The notes under the pieces were generated by a model. The model was not told where the DNA came from. It searched no databases and saw only the letters and a list, made by a program, of their open reading frames with translations. Positions 1 to 12,162 of a DNA stretch of 64,000 nt are shown piece by piece. Source of the stretch: Neoechinorhynchus agilis (Eukaryota; Acanthocephala); contig CM121341.1 of the NCBI GenBank assembly GCA_051530055.1, positions 17,732,001 to 17,796,000 on the forward strand, written 5' to 3'. The translations under genes and the position numbers were made by a program. How positions within the stretch are numbered: position 1 is the first letter of the stretch; each line of letters opens with the position of its first letter.

Positions 1-721
1 AACCGGTAGAAGCAATTTAAGACAACGATTGCTATAAATCGATTTGCTGAATAAATTTTATGTCATAACACCTATCCAAACGTCTAGCGAATTGTGATTT
101 AAAAATAGTGACCCTTGTAAGACGCTAAAACAAGTTTGTATTACCTTCGAAGCTCACATAATCAATGATGTTTAGCAGGTTCTATTTCAAGAAATTATTT
201 TCTATTTCGATCGGCCTAGACAATCAATTTTATATTAATTAAACTTTCCTATGCCGTATTAAAGACACGCGTGTCTAAAATCTAATTGCTGAAATAAAAT
301 CGTTGATATGAAAAATTAAACTGACGCAGTTTATTCAAAAATCTCGCGGACATTACATTAGCTGAAAACTATAAAAGATATTATAACCTTTTTGGTCACA
401 ATGTTTTAGCGCAATCGCTTCAAAATTTTCTCGGATAAGCATAATTTAGGCAAGCATTATCTGCGCAGTGCTGAAAATGAAAATCAATATTATTCGGCAG
501 TAAAAATCTGGGATAAAATAACTAACATTCTCTCTCTAAGTCTTCTACAATTTAAGTATTCTTAGTATTTTGAGGTTTGTTCGTTTTTCAGAAGCGAACA
601 GTAGAATATCAAGAATGAACCACAAATACGTTATTTATTTTCGCTTTCCTCATCCGTTAGACAAACATCGATTAACCTAAAAGTAATCTGATAAAATCGA
701 CTTTAAAATCGATTAAGTTTA
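1..721. other. Non-coding, A/T-rich downstream flank of CEP120
   Basis: No reading frame of useful length and no recognisable RNA or element were seen. It follows the stop codon of the minus-strand CEP120 gene and so holds its 3' UTR and flank. Confidence 0.5.
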
Positions 722-3700
722 TTACCGTTTTCGTAACTGCTTAATTTCAAGGGCCTGCTCCTTTAGAGTTTCCTTCATGCTATTTACTTCCTCTTGCTTC
801 GCGGCAGCAACGTTGTTGACGGCATTCATCCACATTGTCTTGTATTCATCACAGTTTTTTGCAACCATAATAAGATCTCTTTCCAGCTGAGCCTTGAAAT
901 TTCGGTCAAGTTTTTTAAATTGGCGATTTTGCACATACGTTCTCGGAGTCGGTTAATGAAATCTCCTTACGAAGTCTGTGAATAGTCGATTGCTCTTCAT
1001 TGTTCACTTCGCTGAGACTACACATCAGTCGCCCGTATTCCACGTCTAGCGCTGCGCTCTAAAAAAACATTCAATTGTTCATTTCAAAATATCAAAAAAT
1101 ATATGTTAACGGTACTGACTTCAAATTAGTTTTCTGCCGCGAGAAGGTGTTAATGTGATGTCGCATGTATTTAGTTGTTAGGACAAGGTTCCACGCAGAC
1201 AAATTATTCGAAACCCAAATTGCTCAACCCTTAAATAGTTTGGCAAGTTATATCTTATAACCATCATTATGAAAATATAACTTCAAAGAATATTTATCTT
1301 TGTTCACGACTTTCGAGAAGTACGCGAAAACGTGCGATTTTAAATACAAAATTGTTTTTTATCAAATCTTAATGGTGGAATTTTTTAACATAGACTTAAA
1401 AGAATAAAACGCTACAATGTTGACGCTACAGCGTTTCCCGGAATCTTAGAAACTCACTTTGTCATTTTCCGCGGTGATTTCCGATTTTAATTTTTCTTCC
1501 TTTGTCCTTGTTAAAATTCAGGAAAAGTGAATTGATCACTAAACTTACTTATTTTTTATTTCAGTTTCTTTTATTTTATTTGTCAAATGCTCTTTGCTTT
1601 CCTCTAAAGCACGCAACCTGTTGCTCATTTTTCTATCGATTATTTCTTGTTTGCAACGTATTTCAATCTCCTTCAGTTCAATTTCATGCTCACGTTGTTC
1701 AATATTAGCTAAGCGCTCTTCGAATTGCTTTTTTAGTGACTCAACTTCAAGTATCTAAAAATGAGACATCATAGGCGAAACCTGGATTCTCTCGAAACAA
1801 ACCTTCTTTTTTAATTGTGCTGCCAATTGGACTTGTTTTTGTTTAAATTCACCAGTAAGTTCCATTAGCCGTTTAGCTTCTCTTTCACGGATCTTAGAGT
1901 ATTTGCAGAAAATTAGCAAATCAGTTCGATACATCGTTGCACTTGCGTAAAAACTATTTTAAATTTTAAAAGTTCTACTAAATGTTCAGTAAAACCGCTT
2001 AATTTTTACTCTATTCGACTTATTTACATCACGAAATTTCCAATTAACAGAATTTGCTCCAACGTACAGTTTTTTCTAAATTCATTGAATGATCATTTGC
2101 ATTTGAACTCGCAATCAAATCCACCGATTTTGACTTTTCCTCGGCGTGAAAAGGACCGCAATCTTTAAGCCACAATTCAATTTCAATATAATCTCCGTTA
2201 GTGGCCCTGAAGGTACCAGGATAAAACATTTTGACGAAATTCTTACATACCCATTTAAATAGCATTTTTGACGACACATAAAGGTATCATCTTCTTGCTA
2301 AAAACAAACCTAAACAAAAACAAAATCGGCGCCAAGATAACCCTGGAGCTTTCATCTAGGACGGTAGCCATATTGACAGGACAAATCGATACTATGTTAC
2401 ATTTGCCTTCGTGCTCTGCAATCACTTCAATCATTAACTTATCACTAACGAAATCGGGAGCTAAATTTTATAAGAGTGTTAAAAGTTTACCTTACAAATT
2501 TCGACCTTAAAGTAGAGAGTGAAACAACAAATTTATAGATGGTAAAACAATCAGTAAGATTGATGATGGGATTATTCAAAAATATCGGTTCTTGGGTTCG
2601 GATTGAATTTATGTTTCCAAGAAGTGGGTAGCAGTACCTTCAAAATAAATGCGATTTTAGTCGATAGCAGATGAAAATTTGGTGTTAAAATGCACTTCAT
2701 GAGAAGGAAAGCGACACAATCGAGGATAAACTAACATATTTTTTAATTCGACGAAACCATTATCGCTTACAGTTGATATTAGATTTTTAACTTTTTAATA
2801 AACTGTTTACATTTAAATTTGTATGCTTCGCAATAAAAATTTGTATTTTCGAATTCACCTTGATAGCAGCATTTGAAAACATTTCTGTATTTAAAATAAC
2901 GAGCGATTTAGTTAATACCTGAGATGTATATAAGATGTGTTGCAATTAAAATTTAAATCGCTGTACAGAAAATGTAGCACTCCGCTTCAATCTTTATCAA
3001 TAAAAAAATTTGAGAAACTAAACAAATGAATATGTATTGATTCTTAGAGGAACGAAAAACATGAGTTAAATCTGGATTTACGAGCTATAACATATAATTT
3101 TTAAAGACAAATAATTTTAGTTATATTGTCTAAAATGTATGATTGATTATGTTTGTCAACACATTGTAGCAATAATTTTGCAACCATTCAGGTCGCCGAT
3201 AGGTAATAACGTTGGTAAAAGAAAAAGATCGGATTTCCATAATTCACATTTTAAGGTCAGCATATCATCAGGGATATTGATTCGAAAGGAAAATTAGGAA
3301 ACATTTGGATATATGGCATCATTCAAAATTTAAAACACATCTATTAAATGAGCCTATTTCTAAAATTTAAAAATCGAAAAGCAAATAATAAAATTAATAC
3401 CCTCGTTGTTGAGATCCTAAATGAAACAGTGATTTCATAGTAACTGACCTTAAATATATCCCTGCTAGGGAATCAACCTCTTCGCATAATCTGTTCAACT
3501 GCATACTCATAAACTGCACCCGAAGCTTAAAATTGTGAAAATTACCAAGAGCATTTGCAAAGTTAGGAAGCACATTCTTATTCTATTAGAAATCTCTATT
3601 AAGAATTAAACAAAATATTTAATACCTCGCATCTCTTCGTTGCAACTTTTGATTCTACAATCTCGATTTCTCTGAGGAAAGTTAGCTCTATTAAAGTATC

Positions 3701-5903
3701 CGCAAGGGGCTTCCGTTTAAGTTCACCGAGATTTATTCCGATTGGTTGTATCTAAAGCCAAACGTGAAGATTCAGTTCAGTTTTATGCAAAGGCGCACAA
3801 ACAGGATTCTCTGCTTGTTTTGCAAAAGTTTTTGATTCCCTACCCTCGCCAATTTCGGTAAGAAGTCTATCCAACATACCGCCATCAATATTGAATCCTA
3901 CGAGCCCAACTACTTTTGTATCGCGAGTGAGCGTAACCTAGTAATTAAGTTCTGAATTTAAAGCGGGACTCGATACAAATACGTACCTTGGCGACAAAGT
4001 CATGGCGTTTCTCGCTATTGGTCAAAAATTCTTTGAAGGAAGTAGCATTCGTTCGTATGACAACTCCGACTCTTTCCGACATATCCACAAAGCCATCTTT
4101 GTCAACTTTAAGAATTTCTGAACATGCTGTTTGACCGAGCAAAGAATATATGAAGTGGAATTCGTTGTTTCCAGTCGATGACACAAACTGCACTTATTTT
4201 CATTGTTAATACGGTAATAAAAATGATAGTATACTAAACTGCATTTAGATTTTTTGCGTTGAACAGTGTGAACGCCAATTCAAATTCCAGCCTGGCTTTC
4301 GATTTTTGACCAATCAGAAAGCACTCTTCTTTCTCGAGATATATTGCGTACGTATTGTGGCGATTGATCTCATCTGATGAAGTGCTCACGACTAAAAAAG
4401 TTTGATTTTTGAAACCGTAGCATGTCTTTGGATTATTCTGGGTTGTAGCACCATAATTTCTGTGCAAGAGTATAAAATCTTGGACTACCAACTCAGTGGA
4501 TATACGATTTCTGAGATAACATTCGACCTCGAGAATGAATTGCATTCTAAAATCGTGATTCCTGCCTCCTCATTTGTATTAGCAAGTATACAATATTCAA
4601 TTAGTTTTAAAATTAAATGTTAATGATCGTCGATTTTTATGTGATTTAGCATTAATATATTCAAATTTGAAGAAAGATAGCACATAAAGTAATTATCGAT
4701 CAATAAAAAATTCTTTAGCGGCGCTTATATTCGCGTGACAGAGAAAGTCTATTCGAATTAAAATCGGTAAAAATAATAGTTTGATAAATTTTACTGAATC
4801 ACGTTTTACAAATTTTTATTAAGTACTCCACCTAACCGCTCAGTCCTCTAAATGCGAATTGATTCGGAGGAAAGAACAGAAAACAAAAATTACAAATTAA
4901 CCAACCAAAATCAAATAAATAAAAATCAACTAACCGACCAAAAAACAATTTTACCACAAAAACGAAACGACGTTTAAGATCTGTTTGGACATCAAAATTT
5001 AAACTATCATGAACCGGATGAAAGACCCAACCTCAAACCTAACAATCTCCCCTGCGAATTTGGCTGTTTGTGAGTACCCAAGGATACATGGGTCCTTTTC
5101 TGTGTTAACTAACAACTAAAACGTGTTATTTTATAGCAATCTTCAGCTTTTTAAATTAATAAGTGTCGCTGATTATTATTCTAAAGATTTTCTCAAGTTT
5201 AATACAGAAAAATAAGCTAATGTCCGGACTTCATCATAAAACTATATTTTAGACTTCAAACGACGTAAGTGGCTCTTTTGCTATTTGGAAATCCAATAAG
5301 ACGTTAAAGCTCAAAGAAGGAGCTTTTCTGTAAAACGTATGAGCATTAAGCTCAACTCACGTGTATTTTTGCGTATTTCATGACACCGCAAACTCATCTG
5401 AATCATTGGTTCATACTTTGAAGGCATTGGCATGAGAAGAGGATACCATCGTGATTTCTAAAATGATTTAGAAGCGAATATTTGAAAAACTGGTACCACT
5501 GACAATTCTGTCCGTAGACATCATTCGTAGATCGAGCATGACGTATCCAATAATTTCCTTCTTTATTTTTATTGAAAAGAAATTTACCTGATTTGAGTGG
5601 AGATTCCAATGACAAGAAATGCATTTGCTTACTTTCATGTATATCCTATTTGATTTCATTTCACTGATATCCTTTCCACTGATCTCCCATACAAGTTCGT
5701 GTTCTAACTCAGGGCACTCCCCAAGAGGAAAGCTGTTAGTGGACTTTTTAATCCCTGCCAATGTTGCTTCTGCAAATATGCCATATCCTGATTTAGCTAC
5801 GAAATCCTTTCCTACAAAGCATGTTTATTATGCAAGCATCAGCTAAAAACGTTTAACCTCCGCAGAATGTCAGGATTACAGAATACCTTCTTGAATTCAT
5901 CAT
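722..5903 (-). CDS. CEP120: CEP120-like centrosomal protein, multi-exon
   Basis: CEP120 acts in centriole elongation and cilium formation; the family has N-terminal C2-type domains and a C-terminal coiled coil. The start is the double ATG at 5903. Exon 1 (MMNSRRYSVILTFCGG) joins exon 2 (KDFVAKSGYGIF) across a 46-nt intron. Later exons give HELVWEISGKD, then KKEIIGYVMLDLR, then RWYPLLMPMPSKYEP. These match in order the CEP120 C2 motifs ELAWEI, ETIGYIVLDLR and KWYQLL. Exons at 4545-4234 and 4193-3945 give the second C2-like domain (FHFIYSLLGQTACSEI, VGVVIRTNATSFKEFL), followed by VTLTRDTKVVGLVGFNIDGG near 3.9 kb. Exons at about 3.7-3.4, 1.9-1.5 and 1.0-0.7 kb encode charged heptad-rich coiled coil ending QLRKR. 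Introns of 45-46 nt are typical here. The intron near 5.3-4.6 kb holds a LINE 3' end. Exon limits in the coiled-coil half are approximate. Confidence 0.85.
2044..2279 (-). CDS. Possible small two-exon gene inside a CEP120 intron
   Basis: A short frame starts with ATG at 2279 (MCRQKCYLNG). It can splice by a 43-nt GTATGT...TTCAG intron into ATNGDYIEIELWLKDCGPF and ends at TAA 2044-2046, about 62 residues. It lies on the same strand as CEP120, between coiled-coil exons, and does not fit the heptad pattern there. I do not recognise it. It could be a nested gene, an alternative exon or a chance frame. Confidence 0.3.
4815..5140 (+). mobile_element. 3' end of a LINE (family shared with 21.6, 45.3 and 49.9 kb)
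   Basis: A C-rich, A-rich stretch ends in the block near 5068-5137 that reads GTGAGTACCCAAGGATACATG then GGTCC and, a little later, AAAACGTGTTAT. The same block recurs at about 21750, 45340 and, inverted, 49800-49860. At 45.3 kb it follows LINE reverse-transcriptase coding sequence, so this is probably a 5'-truncated insertion. It lies in a CEP120 intron, antisense to the gene. Confidence 0.6.
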
Positions 5904-7282
5904 CTTAAAGCGGAAAGTTGGGCGATCAGGAATGGCAGTTGGGATGCATTTTCATGGTGTCGGTGGAGGTTATCTATGCGTGCTTCCGATTGTTTAAAAA
6001 TCGGTGCTGATGCGTATCTCGAAAAGCGTGACGGGCTGGAAGGATTGAAGGGTCCTCCCAACCCCTGACGCACAATGCGCAAGGTCTACGAGTTACGGAT
6101 TAAAGCGTCTTCAACATGAACGGAGTATCATTTAGATGCAAAATTAGTCGTGAATGCAAAGGTCTAAAATAGACGTTGGTTTTCCTATATAAAAAAATTG
6201 AGCGTGCAAATGGACTAAAAATATAGGCGACTGTACAATGAATTGAACGAAACATTTTTATCATTGAGCGTAAAACAAAATGCTATTGGGATTCGAAGAT
6301 AGTTTACGTTTGAAGTGGAGTAAATAAATAATATAAACCATGTTCCGAACGAAATTAGGGAAGATTATTGCATTAAGGTTTCCTTTAATCTGTTCAAGTA
6401 GCAAAGACTAACCACACGAACGGAGCGTCAGAGGCTTTGGGTGTAAAATGTCCTAACAGTACAAAAAATGGATTGAAAGTGAGAATGACTATTCTTAAGG
6501 ACGTGTTGTAAGATAGCGCAACAAAATTGCATTCGAGTAAGACTTACTACCTAAAGTTTTTAAATACATGATTTTAATAAAATTTGTTTCTAATGATCAC
6601 TATTTTACAGCTTTACATAAACAACCAGCGCACAATATCAGATTTCAGCTTCATTCGCTTTAACAATAAGAAATTGTGTGGTTTTGGCAAACATTCTCGA
6701 TAATATCGCAGTTGCAATCATTTCAACTTGTTCTACAACCTTTATCCAATGATTGAGTGTATATTTCATTGGCTCCGCGATTGAAAGTATTTAGCTAAAT
6801 GATCACTTTAAATCATTTTCGCTTACTGAAAGCATTAGCCAGTATATTTGTCGGTTACATCTTTATTAAACTCTATCGCATTACCTGTCAAACGAAGATC
6901 CAAATTTATATTTATTCTAAGTTTAAAGGTTTAAAGGTGATTACCTCTATAGCTTCTTGTCATGTGTGTTTGCAAAGCACAAGAGAAACTATTTGATAAA
7001 ATCTTTTAGCTACTTAAATGATCAACAAATAACAGCATTTGCTCTGACGAAACCACTATTTTAGCTTCTTTATCCAGAAAAATTTTAATTGCTATTTTAT
7101 TAGAGAATGAAAGCACGATTTATTGTTTAACTTTTATTAGTATATTTAAAACAACGAAAAATATCGATCGTTTAAAAATTACACCAATATGAAATATTCT
7201 AGATTTTTTAGTTCAAAAGTGGGTTGAAATAGACTTTGTCGATATGTGACAAGGTATCGGGGTATATGATTAGACCTATTGG
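5904..7282. other. Intergenic, nothing recognised
   Basis: Only short overlapping frames on both strands without family motifs. It should hold the CEP120 promoter on its left side. Confidence 0.5.
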
Positions 7283-7320
7283 TTAGATGTTCACCCGGTA
7301 AATAATTTTTTTATTAAAAA

Positions 7321-7350
7321 CGTTTCGAACCTCGTCGGGTTCATCATCAG
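7321..7350 (-). ncRNA. Hammerhead ribozyme core, family A
   Basis: On the minus strand this reads CTGATGA, then a hairpin GAACC/GGTTC with loop CGACGA, then GAAAC. That is the invariant hammerhead order: CUGANGA, stem II, GAAA. Stems I and III and the cleavage site were not resolved with confidence. Confidence 0.75.
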
Positions 7351-7371
7351 TTCATCACTTGTATTCTAGGA

Positions 7372-7401
7372 CTGATGATGAACATGACGAGGTTCGAAAC
7401 G
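7372..7401 (+). ncRNA. Hammerhead ribozyme core, family A
   Basis: CTGATGA, a stem II with GAAC and GGTTC arms, then GAAACG. It mirrors the minus-strand copy just upstream. It differs from it by two bases in stem/loop II, and the core bases are all conserved. Confidence 0.75.
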
Positions 7402-8115
7402 TTTTTAATAAAAATTATTTGCCGGGCGAAGATTTAAACAATAAGTCTGAAATGGAGTTTTTGACGAAGTAATTTACTTTTTTCTATTGCGAAAAAATTC
7501 ACTCTTGTCTAAAATAATCATATGCGAGAAAACAAACACAACAAAATTATGGCTTTGTACGTATATTTTTGATTTTCTAAGAGCATACAAAGCAAATTCA
7601 TGTTTTTAAACTTAAATCTGGATCATCATGTGTATTCACAAGTTTCACTCCATTTTCAGGCGCAAATACGTTCTATAACGTCAACAGCCTTGTACCATCT
7701 GCATCTTCTTTATTGATGAAGTCGTCAAATTTAGAGAAACAGAATGAGACCCTTGTGAATTTGGATTTTTGCCGTGGGCGAACCGGAAATCTCATAAAAG
7801 CGACAATACTGCATATAAACACCTATTCACTTATTGTCTCGACCCAATCTATTCCGCCCGTTCCACCACTTCATTAATGGTTACTGAAGTTCACCTGGTG
7901 GCTGTTTTGCTTATATTTGTGTAGGGGAAGGAAGTCTAATGCTATCCATGAAGAAGCTCGCGCTCTTATTGGCTGCTTTCACCGAGTGTTCTTCTTTTCG
8001 TCTCGCTATTCAACAGAAAGTAAGGCATTTCCGACATGGATTGCGAAACTGAAAATTTGACTTGTAAAGAAGTAAGCCTGCTGAGTTTCTCTCATTATAT
8101 ATATCGTATCATTGG

Positions 8116-8610
8116 ATGAGGGAGACGCGAATGAGTATCGACGATCTTAAATTTAGTGTTCGCAACATCTTGAATGGAAACTACGGCAAACGTTCAAAAT
8201 CAAATTCTAAACAATTTTTGTCCAGTGATGACTACAACGACGATTCTGCAGCTCAAGATCACTGTAAACCTAGAAAAAGACGCATACTGTTCACAAAAAG
8301 ACAAACCGCCGAGCTTGAACGAGTGTTCGAGACACACAAATATTTGACTGCAAATGAGCGAGAACAATTGGCGAGTGCTATCAATTTAACCCCAACCCAG
8401 GTTAAAATATGGTTCCAAAACCATCGCTACAAATTGAAACTTTGCAACCAACGGGAACGACATCCACACTTAGAAGGCCAAAATGATTATTTGGTTGAAG
8501 GACAGTCAAATTCGCACTTTACGATGGCAATGCACAGAGAATTCGAATTGGCTTTTAAAACCGCAATCAATTTCTCCTGGATGCACAGAAATAGCCATGA
8601 TAAAATGTAA
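8116..8610 (+). CDS. NK2-class homeobox transcription factor
   Basis: A nuclear DNA-binding factor of 164 residues. Near the N terminus, residues 11-20 ([10 protein letters not shown]) resemble the TN motif of NK2/tinman proteins (FSVKDIL). The homeodomain spans about residues 52-111. Helix 3 reads [17 protein letters not shown], with the Tyr at homeodomain position 54 that is diagnostic of the NK2 class; W48, F49 and N51 are present. The homeodomain is carried in one exon, and I see no NK2-specific domain after it. A TATATATA run lies about 20 nt before the ATG, and AATAAA follows at about 8630. Which NK2 subfamily (Nkx2.1, 2.2 or 2.5 type) cannot be settled by eye. Confidence 0.85.
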   Translation: MRETRMSIDDLKFSVRNILNGNYGKRSKSNSKQFLSSDDYNDDSAAQDHCKPRKRRILFTKRQTAELERVFETHKYLTANEREQLASAINLTPTQVKIWFQNHRYKLKLCNQRERHPHLEGQNDYLVEGQSNSHFTMAMHREFELAFKTAINFSWMHRNSHDKM

Positions 8611-8946
8611 TCAAATGCTCGTAGATATTGAATAAATCAAGTGCACTTCTAAGAGTAAAAATGAAAGAAATTCCACTGCTTTGAAACTCGCTGATTATTC
8701 TCATAGGCTCAAATGTTATTCAGTACAGTTTCATAACCACTATGAATTTTACGGACGAATCACTTTAAATTATGAATCAAGTTACTATTTATTATTTTTA
8801 AAAGTCCGACTCAAACATTTGAATCCGAAATTACATACAGTATCTCATGAGTTCCTAAATAAAATCGGATCGCTTTTTACTACGCCCACAAACTCAATTT
8901 CGAAAAGTTTGTGAGTCGTCTCTAATTCAAAAGCTCAGAAGCGAAT

Positions 8947-9330
8947 AATTTTTTCAGTGTTTTAATTGTGACTTTTTTCACGGCTGATAAGGCCACACTT
9001 AAAACACTGAAAAAATTACCAGCTAGCGGACTTTAAGAAATGAAGGGGCAGAGTTTGTACATTTAAAAGCTCCTGATCCCAGTTTGAGTCAAAGGATTCG
9101 AATCCGTTACCGCTGATGATGCACAACCAAGAGGGACGAACTGCCGCTGAAGGTAGGAACCTCACGGAGGTATCTGAGGATCCAGAGGGATGTACAAACT
9201 CACAACCGTGTGGTTCAGGGTATTACGGGTATTACGGGTATTTTATGCGCTTCCTTGACCGAGATTAGTGCCCTGTGCTAAAGGAAAAATTATCAGCCGT
9301 TAAAAAGGCCGCACTTAAAACAATGAAAAA
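8947..9330. repeat. Hairpin plus partial direct repeat
   Basis: An 18-nt arm (8947-8964, TTTTTTCAGTGTTTTAA) is inverted at 8999-9016. The right part (GGCCACACTTAAAACACTG) recurs directly at about 9305-9325 (GGCCGCACTTAAAACAATG). Between them lies a GC-richer 240-nt stretch with a tripled GGTATTACG motif. It looks like a small non-coding element; family unknown. Confidence 0.45.
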
Positions 9331-11341
9331 GGATTCTCTGATATACTTTTATGTAGTTACTGATATGAATGGGTTTCAACGAGTATCCGACAATTCTGTA
9401 CCTTCTTGAATGTACCTAAAATCCTCAAAGTCATATCTTTTTCGCATTTTAAATTCAAAGATCTCTTTTTATTCTCGAACAGTCCTTGCAAAAATACCTT
9501 TATCTTATTCCGTCTTCAAAATTATTAAATGCTTCCGAAAGTTAGTCAAACAATATTTTATATCCGGATCTACTTTAGTTTCTTAGCTGTCGGTTTTCCG
9601 TTTGGTTTCTTTGCTTTCACAGTGACGCCTTGTCATCCATGTCATCTATTGCTAATTCTCAATCATTGTATTTTGCATCCATCACATTATTTCCTTATTT
9701 GCCTTTCATCTCTTCTCGGCTTGTTCGCGTTTGCTTTTGCACCACAATAAGACTTCTACTGTCGCCTTTTCCATCTACCCACCAAGCCACCTGCGTCAGA
9801 TGCGGTTGCAAAGTTGCAAATTCTAGCATTATCAACCTTGAGTCACAATGAAAGACAGCCTCAAATAAATATCCTTGATCTTTGACAACAATGTGAGTGT
9901 TCATATAGAAGGCAATGTCACGTATGGTACGTTTCACCTACATGCTAAGGAAACTATTCTCCAGACCTTTTGAACGATGTTACACTAAATTGTAAGTAAA
10001 TGGTGGTGATTTTGAAAATGTCGATAGCACTTTACAAGCTAATCGTTAACTCCCGATATATTAAAGCTTTATTTCGTGTAACACTTACCACTATACTCAC
10101 GAACATCCAGTTCTGATTGTGTTAGATGTTTCAATCGCATTCAGACAAGTAGTACTTAATAAAGTGATTGTGGCCTTTCGTAGATAAATGATGTTCCTTG
10201 TAGTTGATAAAAATCTTTTGAGTTTCCATTTGGAATTATACACGACTGTTAATGCTTACTACGAAAATGAACGCTGTTTTTAGCTAGAAACCTTTTCACA
10301 CGGTAATTTTTGCTCTTTGGAAATCTACAGAACGTCCTTTTGCGTCTCACAGTGAACTTAATGTCAACAGCGGCAGTATGCCGTCGAACGTGGCTCAAGA
10401 GAAAACAGCGGAATGTTTCCATTACCTCTACACGACTCGAGTTGTGGAGTGCTACAGGAAACGCTACCTTTTAAAAAAAGTAGTTTCCTACCATATAACA
10501 ATTGAGCCAGTTGGTTCGGATTTATTGAATTAGTGATTCCAAACAATTAAGTCAAATGTGCAATATTCGTCTATTTGTCGAGGAGTTGAGAGAAAGGTTA
10601 TGGGTAAAGAACCTGCAGCTTTTTGGCTCGAAGGATTCGGAAAGCCCCATTGTGTTGTTTTTGCGTTTATAACATTTAAGAAATACCTTTCCGGCAAATG
10701 CATATTGAGGAGCCTCAATGCAATTTGATTTCCATGTCTATAAAGTAAGAACCAAATGTTTTCCTTTTGATTAAGGTAAAACATTTGGGGATGATAATTT
10801 TTACTGAATTAAATTTTCTCTATCGCTTCAATCTCATTTGCAGATCCTTGGTTATAAAGGACAGATTATTATGTTAATTGCATTTGAATAAAAATATTCC
10901 GACTTCAAGAATGCTCAAAAATATTTTGAAAAACCAGCCTGAGCAATCCAGAATCATGAATCAAAAATGCTTACTTTAACTATACTTTTCATCATCACGA
11001 GGAAATTTGAATAACAGATAACCGTGAACAATGAAATTCTATTACATAAAATGGCAGGAATAATGGAAAATTTTCATATTAATCTCAAATCGCGCACTAC
11101 AGTTGATGCATGCAAAAGATTAAGTTTTTGAATTATGTACAAAAGTTCTCAGTATAAATTGGATGGAAGCAGTTAATCGCTTTGTTTTATGTTTCCAACA
11201 TTTTGCAAACTTTGACATCGCGACGCGTACATATAAAACACTTGTGAGTTGTCTAAGGCGCGACGAGTCACTTATTTTGCTCTTCAAATTTTTACAATTA
11301 CATTTACTGTGAGTTTTCTTGTAGATTTTCACACGGGCCAA
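9331..11341. other. No supported gene
   Basis: Several minus-strand frames of 60-84 codons occur (for example 10530-10784 and 9695-9937). They may be exons of an unrecognised gene, but I could not chain them with convincing splice sites or motifs. Confidence 0.4.
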
Positions 11342-12162
11342 ATGAAAAGCGGTGGAAAGAAGAGAACAACGGTCGTTCAAGGGTCCACCCGAAAGTTCCT
11401 GATATCCCAAGCATCCGAATCAGAAGACGCAGCGAATTCAATACCGGAATCTAGGCCGATACCGCTTTCGCGGTTAAATGACGCACCAGAATATAGAGAA
11501 CGGCACACATTAGCTCAGTGACTCTCAAATAGCTTCCTTCTTCCCCTGAGAACCACATTGAGAATCCAAGGCGTGTGGTCGACGGTTGGTAAGAATTTAA
11601 ACCGGAAAGGATTTTTAGTACAAGGGAGAGATAGTGGACAAAAGTCGTCCAAGACAATGCAGACCGTCACTCAGCGAACCCGTAGGCGTAAGGTTTACAG
11701 TATTGACTGTTCTGCGAACGAAATGAGACTCGTCTTCACTGAGCCGCTTGAAGAGTGCGACCAAAAACAAACAGATATTGCGGATTTGATAGACATGGAA
11801 CATAGTGACAACGAGGCAGGGGAGGCAGTAGCGAGGCTTAGGAAGTGCTTGTGAGTTTCAGAACCGATTGAACTTGCAGTCACTTGTTTACGCCAATGCT
11901 ATGGGGTGATATAACCTCGTCGGCGGATCCCAGCGAATCTATTGTCAGCAAGAAGGATCGAGTCCAAGCAACAGTGAGAGCGCTGCAATTCGCGAAAAAT
12001 CAGCATAAACGCCGGTATAAAGAGATAAAGAAAGTACGACAAAAGCGAGGATTAGCTGTCATTATGGTCCTGTTCCTTCTATTTGCTATTATGAGCGTAG
12101 CAGTCTTGTGGAATGCAATTATGGCTCATGCTGGATATAAACTAGAATGTAAGTTGAAGTAA
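11342..12162 (+). CDS. Unrecognised single-pass membrane protein, three exons
   Basis: The start is ATG at 11342 (MKSGGKKRTTVVQG). Exon 1 ends in HTLAQ at GTGACT. Exon 2 resumes in the frame GVWSTVGKNLNRKG after a 33- or 45-nt intron. Exon 2 ends ARLRKC at GTGAGT and exon 3 resumes before LWGDITSSADPSES. The product is about 250 residues: a basic, Ser/Thr-rich N-terminal part, an acidic middle (IADLIDMEHSDNEAGEA), a Lys/Arg-rich segment, then one hydrophobic span (GLAVIMVLFLLFAIMSVAVL) and a short C-terminal tail. The shape suggests a type II or tail-anchored protein with a large N-terminal soluble region. I do not recognise the family. Confidence 0.65.

Larger units (their letters stand above)
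7283..7440. repeat. Inverted-repeat element with two head-to-head hammerhead cores
   Basis: Two arms of roughly 65 nt are near-perfect reverse complements separated by about 20 nt. Each arm runs from a hammerhead core through a TTTTTAATAAAA segment to a CCGGGYG block (left: CACCCGGTAAATAA; right: ATTATTTGCCGGGCG). The CCGGGYG outer block recurs in the related copies at 22.0, 33.1 and 58.0 kb. Confidence 0.8.

Noticed and set aside
2268-2510. 80-codon plus-strand frame inside the CEP120 locus
   Set aside because: Antisense to CEP120, low-complexity, no start context or motif.
5403-5600. Apparent frameshift in CEP120 after YVMLDLR, with a KWYQLL-like QWYQFF in another frame
   Set aside because: A 46-nt GTCAGT...TTTTAG intron joins LDLRMMSTDRI to KSRWYPLLMPMPS in frame, which matches CEP120 better. 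The QWYQFF is intron sequence.
9090-9110. GGATTCGAATCC resembling a tRNA B box
   Set aside because: No A box, no cloverleaf and no acceptor stem around it.
10530-10784. WW-domain-like string (YFLNVINAKTTQW followed by GFP) on the minus strand
   Set aside because: The first Trp of a WW domain is not at the required distance, and a GAAAG/GTATTT donor plus a TTTATAG acceptor suggest the frame may be broken by splicing. Too weak to call.
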